From Phlebopus portentosus (lineage: Eukaryota > Basidiomycota > Agaricomycetes > Boletales > Boletinellaceae), in assembly GCA_037892935.1 (NCBI GenBank), contig JAYXKI010000016.1, positions 930,001 through 994,000 of the forward strand: a stretch of DNA of 64,000 bases, written 5' to 3'. Shown here in pieces: positions 56,265 to 64,000 of this stretch (the stretch's first letter is position 1; every line of letters begins with the position of its first letter). The notes beneath the pieces are model-generated. The model saw only the letters and a list, made by a program, of their open reading frames with translations, was not told the DNA's origin and searched no databases. The position numbers and the translations under genes are program-made.

Positions 56265-58596
56265 ATGGACTCTTTCGCCACTCACTCCGCTGTAGCACTG
56301 TCCATCACCATTATCGTATGGCATGTCGTCCGTTTCCTGGAGTCGCGGAGGTATCTATCCTACATCCCTGGACCAGCCAGTACCTCTTGGTGGAAGGGTA
56401 TGGGCCTGTACCGATGTATGGCGATAACACGTTACTGATCAATACTCATCAGGCAATTTTGACCGATTTTTCAATCCAGAGGGATGGAAGTTTCATGAGG
56501 AGCTGTATAGGAGGTACGGAGGGGTCGCTCGTGTGGACATGATGTTTGGAGTGAGTTGTGCGGCTTCTTTATATATTCTTGATCTAAAAACAACCACCTC
56601 CCAGGAGCATCATCTTTACGTTACAGATCCACTTGCATTGCACTATATTTGCGTCAAAGATCAGTATATATACGAGGAGGGCGAAAAGTTTCTCGTGTAA
56701 GTATAACGCAAAGAGGGTTTATCATTGGAATCTGATGGCTTTCCAGATCGAACAGGCTCGTCTTCGGAGCAAGTCTTTTATCGACATTAGGTATTTGATT
56801 CCTGCTTATGGATGATTTGTGTTACATATACAAATCTATCGATCCCAGGCGAGGAGCACAAAAGGCAACGCAAAATGCTCAATCCGGTCTTCTCACTGAA
56901 ACATATGCGTAACCTGCTACCCGTGTTTTATCCTATAGCTCACAAGGTCAGCCTCACATCAACACATTGATCTTTCGATCATCAATAACCGCGCTCCTCG
57001 AAAAAGCTTTGCACCGTCCTCGAGAAGGAGATTTCTAAGGGACAGGATCATTTTGATGTAATGAAGTGGATTTCCCGTGCTGCCCTTGAATACGTCGGTC
57101 AAGGTGGACTCGGATATACTTTTGATGCTTTGGATATGACTCGGACAAATGCGTACAGTGAAGCAATGAAATCTTTCAAGTGTGTTCCGAACTTCCCTTG
57201 ATGACCTTCCGCTTATTCGTCCAAATCAGCCCGTTGATGGACAAGCTCAACTTCTTCCGGCAGTTTCTCCCACAACTGGTCAAGTTCGGTTCTCCATCAT
57301 TCCGAAGGCGGCTGCTGGAGATGATTCCTTCCAAAACCGTTAGAGACCTCCTGTCAGTCACAGATACGATGCAAAAGCACACAAAACAGATCCTCCGAGA
57401 TAAAAAGGAAGCACTTAAAAACGGCGACGAGGCCACGCGGAAGCAAGTGGGAGGTGGAAAGGATATCTTGAGTGTTTTGAGTAAGTCTTTCTCCAGATCT
57501 TTTCCTAATGATGGCTCATCAACGCCGGATTGTTCCACAGTGAAAGCAGCTTCGGCTAGCGATGGGGCTACTCGGATACCAGAGGAAGAGCTTCTTGCAC
57601 ATATGAGGTAAGACCTCTCCTTCGGAAATCACTACCGAACAATCAAATCCTAATTGTCATGTGTGGTATCGTTCAGTACATTCATAGCAGCCGGTCACGA
57701 CACGACAACGCTTGCCGTATGCCGTATTTTACATATTCTATCACAAAATCCGGAAAGACAGGCAAGGCTCCGCGATGAAGTCACAGCTGCCCGTAAAGAG
57801 TATGGTGGCGACCTCGAATATGATGAACTTATATCTCTTCCATATCTTGATGCAATCTGCCGCGAGACTTTGCGCATGTACCCTCCTGCACTTCTTGTGG
57901 AACGAATGTGAGTCGTTCATTACTTCATCTATTCGATGTGGATTATCCCTGACTAACAATATTTGCATGCGTCAGAACCAGAAAGGATACTATCCTTCCG
58001 CTACAATGGCCGATAAAATCCACAGATGGAAAGGTCGTCCGGGAGATTTTCGTAAGGAAGGGCACTACTGTGTATGTATCCATTATCGGCGCGAACAAGA
58101 ACAAAGCAATCTGGGGGGAGGATGCAGATGAGTGGAAGCCTGAACGATGGCTCAAACCTCTGCCATCGAGTGCGAGCGATGTACATCTTCCCGGTGTATA
58201 CTCTCAAATGTATGTTTTAATAAGTTGCCTTTCATGGGTCATCGTATTCACATTCTCTTTGAAACTGTAGGATGACATTCCTTGGTGGGGGAAGGGCATG
58301 CATGTCAGTAAAAGTTTCCATACTCTTTGTAACCTTATCATACTGAAGTAACTATCTTTTCCTCAGAGGCTTCAAATTTTCTGAAGCTGAACTCAGTAAG
58401 TAACCCCACAAATGGCTGGAATCAAAATACTCATCATATACGTGCAGAGGTCGTAACATCTCTACTCATTGAGAAATTCATATTCGAGCCTGGTCCGGAG
58501 GTCTACTGGAGAATGGGCGGCTTACTCCATCCCGTGGTGAAAGCTGAGGACGGGCACAAGACGGAGGTCCCTTTAAAGGTCACCTTAGTCAAATAA
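56265..58596 (+). CDS. Cytochrome P450 C
   Basis: Intact paralogue of A and B in the opposite orientation. Thirteen exons: 56265-56397, 56453-56550, 56605-56696, 56747-56790, 56849-56946, 57007-57179, 57230-57480, 57541-57607, 57677-57907, 57976-58209, 58271-58303, 58367-58395, 58448-58596. They sum to 544 codons including the stop (543 residues), in frame. N-terminal anchor SAVALSITIIVWHVVRFLES; hinge YIPGPASTSWW. I-helix AAGHDTTTLAVCRI; ExxR ETLR at about 382-385; PERW in EWKPERWLKPL; heme loop FLGGGRACIGFKF at about 475. The start ATG is 44 codons before the first intron. The exon sizes match A at nearly every exon, showing common descent. Substrate unknown; the CYP family cannot be assigned without a database. 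Confidence 0.95.
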
Positions 58597-59406
58597 CGAT
58601 GAGGCGCATCAAATGAGGTTCAGATGACTAGCTACAACGACTCAATTGGATCATTTGACAGCCATCGTGCGGTAACACAAAGTAGCCGAAGGACACTATC
58701 TTTCTTTTTCCTTGTTTTCTTTCATCGATTGAAGCTCTCTGCTCACTTTGTTCATTTATTTGATCTAACGCACCTTCACGATGATACCATCTCAGCCGGG
58801 AGAGAGTTTGGATATGGCTCTCCTGCAAATAGAAGTACAGACGCCTAGTAGTACATCATTGATTCCAAACAAAATGTATGTATTACATGATAACGAAGTC
58901 CATCGTAACAAATACTATTTCATGCGAGATGTAAGCAAAAGGAAGGAATTCGTGTGAGCGAAAAGAATGCGGTCATGGCTCTATCGACGATCAACGTCGA
59001 CGCGATTGAACGTAAAATGTCGTAAGCAAAAAGGTCCGTCAGGTAGAAGAATGATGAAATGATACCCGAGAGGATCTACATAGTGGTAACTCTGCGATTC
59101 GCATCTCAGGAAGGTATGCCGCTTCAAACCAAGCGAGGTACTTTATGGCCTTGGGGAGATGATGATTCACTAACACTCTCAATTTTGGAGAGCGTGTGCG
59201 TATTGCCCGAAGAGGCCGTCGGTGTCAGATTTGGATTCTACCCCGCAAGGTCATGAGCACCATATCGATTCATATAGACGAAAACGAGAGATGGAACGCA
59301 CAGGCGTCGGCTCATAATCAGATTTCTGTTCCCGCGTCGTATCTACGACGATTTCTATAGCTGAAAATGGACCCGGAATGGACTGTAGAGATTTGTATCG
59401 TAGTGG
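58597..59406. other. Intergenic region
   Basis: 810 bp between the convergent 3' ends of P450-C and the DUF6534 gene. Frames are below 80 codons; no supported gene. Confidence 0.5.
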
Positions 59407-61152
59407 TCAAAATTCAGGTATAGCTATGACTGAGAATAACGCAAGACGCACGCTGTTCGACGAGGTCCGTCTCTTCCCACGTCTCGGCCGCTCGAATTCC
59501 ATGTACGTACTGAGCCTCGGTAGGTTCATCGATGCCCGAACATCTCGGTTCTCAGCAATCTTGCGGAGCGCTTGTCTGCTATTGAGGCTACGGACGTCGT
59601 TCAGTTTACAATGAGTGATGCATTATTCGAACTTACGAAGCGAGAAGAGAATTCACGTATACTTCGGATATACAGGATTCGTCAGTTAGGCATATACACA
59701 AGATTTCAGGTTGTAGGTGACTTACGCTTTCCGAGACACCAGAAGAATGCCAGCCAGACAAAATTCGTGGGCATGAACGCGAACTGAGACACAAAACAGT
59801 TCATAAGCAATCTCAGCAAGAAAGTGACGATATAAAGACTAGGGGCTTACGCATATCGTAGCGGCTGCTGCACACACGCCTGTAAACAACCCAGTATTAA
59901 TGGCGTACATCACCAGAGTCGAAATGATTGAGTCGGATCTTGATTGTAAGATAATCAGTCCTTATCCCCCTTCGAATCCTTATTGTGTCCTCACTGCTTG
60001 AATCCTGTCCGACTTCTCAGCAGATAATAGACAAGCGAAATAGCAATGGTCATGTCGCACGCTGCTGCACTGCCAAGGCCCACGCAGGTCACCCATGTGA
60101 GCTCGGAATATTTGGAGAACCGACCAAGGCGGAATCTATCTCACGACAATCAGTAATGTTCAACATCTTGGAGTACATGTGGAGCACGGTAAAGAAAGTT
60201 ACTCACCCTTCAACGGTAAAGTCTTCCAACCAATTCACAAACGTTAGTTCAGCGATTTACACGACACAAAAGCGTCGCTGCGAGAAAAGACATACAGATG
60301 CCGAGAGAAAAGTGGAGAAACGCGAGGACAGTCTGGGTAATGAGATGATCATGACCGTACGAAAGCAAAAAGCATGATCACTACTTACGATAAAGCTGAT
60401 CAACCAGATACTATTGCTGACTTTCCAGACTCGCCAAGCGAAAAACCTGTAATAAGTCGTTGAAGAGAACGTAGCAGTAAGGAAAGAATACGAACAGTTC
60501 AACCATAAGTCCGATAAGACCCTGAAATCGATATTTGAGAAAGAAGCATACATGCGGAAAATCACCCGCTTACATTACAATCGGTTTGGATCTGGCATGA
60601 TAATTCATATGAGGGGATACGTGTGATAACAGATACTAGGGACTCACGTCCATAGCCCAGTATCCGACATCCAAATTCTCAAAGTTTCCAAAGTTCAGGA
60701 TCAAGTACCTAAGTATCGCTTCAATCCAAGCACTTTCGGATAAGCACGCAGTCTATACCAGTATATCGCGACTGTTGATAGGACCATATGTGTACTGTCA
60801 AGGATCCTAAGAAAGTCCACGATCTACATGAGCATTTGATACGAAGGAAGTATCAGGCACCCTGACCATAGCACAAAGACTAGTAGCTTGAGACCGATAG
60901 GATCCTTCGAGTATGCCCGATAGTACAGGAAGCTTCTCATCCGATTAGTACATGATCTCTAATCAAGCCACGGAGAAGCGATCAGTGCACATACGTCTGC
61001 ATGCACGTCAGGCCATACAACCTATCAGTATTCCAAGTCAGCTCATACACGCAACAGCAGACCACAGATACGATATGCACGTACACCGACCCAACTATCA
61101 GACCCATCAACGCAGCCCCGAAAGTGGTATTGATATAATAATCGTCCACCAT
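59407..61152 (-). CDS. DUF6534 multi-pass membrane protein
   Basis: Member of a large, functionally unknown basidiomycete family. Supported exons begin 61152-61085, 61021-60995, 60935-60875, 60823-60759, 60708-60648, about 60568-60389, then continue to the stop at 59407. Family marks: MVDDYYINTTFGAALMGLIV at the start, STVAIYWYLILNFGNFENLD, YRFFAWRVWKVSNSIWLISF, DMTIAISLVYYLLRSRTGFK (the SRTGFK motif), SDSIISTLVMYAINTGLFTG, and PTNFVWLAFFWCLGKLYVNS, followed by a basic tail with LNSRQALR. About seven transmembrane helices. The junctions around 60522-60570 and 60145-60200 are ambiguous, because two acceptors give different frames, and an unrecognised frameshift near 60440 is possible. Start chosen because it is followed directly by the family N-terminus. 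Confidence 0.82.
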
Positions 61153-62981
61153 TGTTGTTGGGTATAACCAGAGGGGTATAAGGGACACGAAGTGAAAAGA
61201 AAAGGAGACGCGTCCCTCGCCTGTTGACCACGTCTTATAGTGCGCAACTAGCACGCTCAGGCTCTGGCAGCGAAGAAGTATTGTTGGCAAGGCGGCTTCT
61301 CCGGATGTGTTCGGTAAGAAGACCTGAGGGCACGCCTGAAGTCTATTATAAAGGGATATGTGTGGGTGCTTCTGAGAACGCACTTCGACAACGGCCGTCA
61401 AAGGAAGCCAACAGAGAGCTTTCGCACCCGATTTGGCGCGATCTTCTGGATTAAAGCTTCCGGCCATTCCGCGAGCAAGAAACGACGCTCCAGCCGCCGA
61501 GCTCCCCAGATCTGTAGTAGCAATATGCCGGCAGAGGCGAGGCCAAGCCAAACAATACATCGGCGACAAATCGAAAGCGGATCCTGATGAAACCATGCAA
61601 ACCGGAGATCGGTTGAACATTTCGAACTGGCTCAGGTATGCAGACATTTCGGTCCCTCGGGTGTCGTCAAGACAGGTAGATAGATAAATAGGCCCCGCTG
61701 ACATCACTCGCTGTACAATGTATCTGCCTTGAGGCCTTAAAGTAAAAGTGAAGGCATCTCGGGATTTCCTCCGTATCTTCTTCAGCCACAGTGTCTTGCG
61801 GAAAGAGAAACTGTAAAGCATCGTCCTTTTCACATTCGTCTTGCATTTCAAGAAGCGACGTGAGAAAGCCAATAGGAAGGACGAATAGCAGACAGTTCCT
61901 GTGATCCCTATGTCGAGATGCGGAGCATCCATACTTTGCTTAAGCAAACCAGGGTTCACAACCATGGAAAACGGGGAACCGTGAATTCAAGATACGTTCA
62001 CAACCCCACTTACAAAATATCTCTGGTTTACTTCTTAGGCCGATCTGCGCTATGAGATCGTATGAGATAGCACTGGTCAGATCGAACCAATCGGATAACA
62101 ACATGTACATTCATCTCGCTCGCATGAGAACTTGAGAACTAATCCAATGTTTACCTGAGTGGGTCTACGTTGAAGAATACCGTGGGAGTTGAGACAACAG
62201 GACGACCAGATGTCATCTCTGGAAACCAGAATATGAGATGAACAATTTGTCGGTAGGCTGGTGGCTAATATTGGTGGTCATCGGGCAAAGCAAGGAGGGT
62301 CCGACTCAACTCGGCTTGATCTGCGACGGCTAACTATTCCGCTCTCCTGGATCTCTAAAGGCGACTGGTACTTACTTGCAGGCAAAATCCGAGCAACGGA
62401 GCATGTTGGGTAAGCCGTTGCAGAACCGAAATCACGAAGAAACCTCTTGAATTACGCAAGTACTAGGATGCTTAGCAGCATACGATAGTCCAGAACACCA
62501 ATGATTTTTGACGATTGAGAGGGCCAGAAGGTGAAAGCCACTTGCAAAGAATGGAAGAATATGGTCGTTGCGAAGAGAAACGCTCTTCAGCGACAACGCC
62601 TAGTGAACGACACTTGACATCAATGATCGACGAATCTCTCCATATCTGGTAATTCCGGCTTTGCCGAGGAATCTCATGTCGTTCAGATCTGAAGATAATA
62701 CAGCCAACCAACTAATAATACATTCAAAAATGCAGAGCAGAGAACGAGTGATAAAAGCAGAAAAGAAATTGAGTGGTCAAAATGTGAAACAAAACAGAGT
62801 GACATCTAATGAAATGAGAAAAACAGTCCATTCTTAGTGTACACACATAAATAGGAACAAAAACAAGCGCTGGGTCATTTAAAGTGAACATCTACGCGTG
62901 AAGCAAGAAAATGCACGTCGTCTCGTCGGAGTTGAAATTGAACTTGAAAAGAAAGACCGTGGAAAGTTCTACGCAAAAAGG
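61153..62981. other. Intergenic region
   Basis: About 1.8 kb. The minus-strand frame that contains the DUF6534 start stays open upstream to 61965 without adding any family feature, so I treat it as chance. No other supported gene. Confidence 0.45.
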
Positions 62982-64000
62982 CTAGAAGAATGTATTCGTA
63001 ACAGCTTTCGTCCGTGTCGTGACAGGATCATCACCATCGTCGTATCGAATTTCACTGCGAAGAACTAGCTCGGCTCGTTGATCCGGTAGCTTCCATAGGT
63101 ATATGCAAGTCCGCTGATACAAGTACAGACGTCCTCCGTTCGTCCGCAGTTCGCAAACGCAGAAGCAGTCGCGTGCATAGGATGTTATGGAGGAGTCCCT
63201 GGGTTCTAGGAGGTCCGTGTCAACATGGAAGTTCTGAGTATGTTAGAGAGAGGATACTGGCTCTTACACGATCAGGAAGGGAGACATAACTGGCTGTGTG
63301 ATTGATTTCTAGGTTAGATCCCGGGATTTAGAGAAATGGAAACGTACGGGAGCGAACTTCACAACGAAAATGTTCATCAAGCTGATCGCTATTAAGAAGA
63401 TCAGATTGTTTTTCTACGATCGTAAGTGAAATCACGCTGACCCATGATGGTAATACAATAGAGTACACCTGCATTAACTTCGATCAGTATCCAGTCCGGA
63501 GACAGCGCGATAACGATAATGAAAAGCTTCACCGTCTTTCAGCAGGATATCTACAAGTTCTGATCTCGATCGTTTAACTAATAATCCACAGCATCAGTTG
63601 CCATTATCCAATCTATTGGCAAGAGATACCAATTCAAGGACTTACAGTGGACTCTCTTCGCAATGATCATCAGCGAAAGAATTACTGCAACCGAACGGAA
63701 GAAAATGGAGTCAGAGGGGTTATGAACAAACGAATAAACAAAAGGAGTGGTCAATTGCATACCGATTTCGAAAAGAAATACAAGGAGCATAGTGATCCAT
63801 TCTATTCGCCTCGTAAAGATGCATTCGCACCCAGAGCGGAAGAGATTTATCGGAGACACTACATACATACAGAGATTTGAATCGCATCAGTAAACTAGCC
63901 GAAGCGCTCGAGGCAGGATACGTACTTTCGGTTGAGGTCAGGTAGAAATAAGTAATCGCGCAACTGGTTCCAGTCTTTGCCTGCAGCAGTGAATTCAGTT
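62982..64000 (-). CDS. 3' part of an unidentified multi-exon gene, probably a membrane protein
   Basis: The 5' end lies beyond the window. The last exon is the best supported: after an acceptor near 63236 it encodes a coding-like tail (FHVDTDLLEPRDSSITSYAR, then GRLYLYQRTCIYLWKLPDQR, ending before TAG at 62984-62982). Upstream, exons with GT..AG ends encode hydrophobic stretches, for example RIEWITMLLVFLFEI near 63660-63760, VILSLMIIAKRVH at 63650-63680, and KLFIIVIALSPDWILIEVNAG near 63480-63530, then ISLMNIFVVKFAP. Competing frames in the first exons leave the splice phase open. It could be another DUF6533/6534-type protein, but I cannot show that. Confidence 0.4.

Noticed and set aside
44864..58596. 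A complete secondary-metabolite cluster around the P450s
   Set aside because: No terpene, polyketide or peptide synthase, transporter or specific regulator was found in the flanks.
60982..61965. Long minus-strand frame of 327 codons starting before the DUF6534 gene
   Set aside because: The extra 270 N-terminal codons add no family feature and the normal family start is at 61152, so the open frame seems to be chance.
1..64000. CRISPR arrays, operons and ribosome-binding sites
   Set aside because: The genes are spliced eukaryotic genes; no regularly spaced direct repeats of array type were seen.

Overview
This 64 kb window is nuclear DNA from a filamentous basidiomycete, most likely a plant-biomass-degrading agaricomycete. 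The evidence is gene architecture (up to 13 short exons, introns mostly 45-110 bp with GT..AG ends) and content: a GH18 chitinase-like enzyme, an AA9 lytic polysaccharide monooxygenase with a CBM1 cellulose-binding module, a GH37 trehalase, three tandem-type P450s and a DUF6534 membrane protein, a family expanded in mushrooms. All gene models were built by hand from reading frames, splice signals and family motifs. For twelve genes (marked in the entries) the exons sum to a multiple of three, which supports those models.

Layout. 1-7.3 kb (+ strand): 5'-truncated GH18 enzyme, a strongly CpG-depleted 1 kb repeat island, an alpha/beta-hydrolase lipase, and the beta subunit of geranylgeranyltransferase I (CDC43). 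8.9-16.1 kb: large NAD-dependent glutamate dehydrogenase (GDH2), facing a quinone-oxidoreductase-type dehydrogenase. 16.1-24.1 kb: a gene-poor 8 kb stretch with one possible small membrane-protein gene. 24.2-29.6 kb: secreted trehalase (-) and, running away from it, an F-box/beta-propeller-like protein (+). 30.8-35 kb: SH3-RasGEF (CDC25 type). 37.1-44.1 kb: aquaglyceroporin (+), then NCA2, AA9-CBM1 and VPS37-like genes on the - strand. 44.9-58.6 kb: three related P450s (A and B on -, C on +) with a pogo/Tigger-like DNA transposon inserted between B and C. 59.4-64 kb: a DUF6534 multi-pass membrane protein and the 3' part of a further, unidentified gene.

Most genes are unlinked housekeeping or lifestyle genes. 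The only functional cluster is the P450 trio, whose exon structure is shared intron for intron and so arose by local duplication; no backbone synthase is visible next to it, so it cannot be called a complete biosynthetic cluster.

Quality signals matter here. CDC43, NCA2 and P450-A are each interrupted by one net one-base loss and are otherwise intact, which looks more like base-calling error than gene death. The transposase has one in-frame stop in an otherwise open 673-codon reading frame, and the trehalase has a stop just before what looks like a GPI-anchor tail. I did not find a convincing new multi-gene system. The best unexplained sign is the CpG-depleted island at 1.4-2.4 kb, which still holds an open 159-codon frame.
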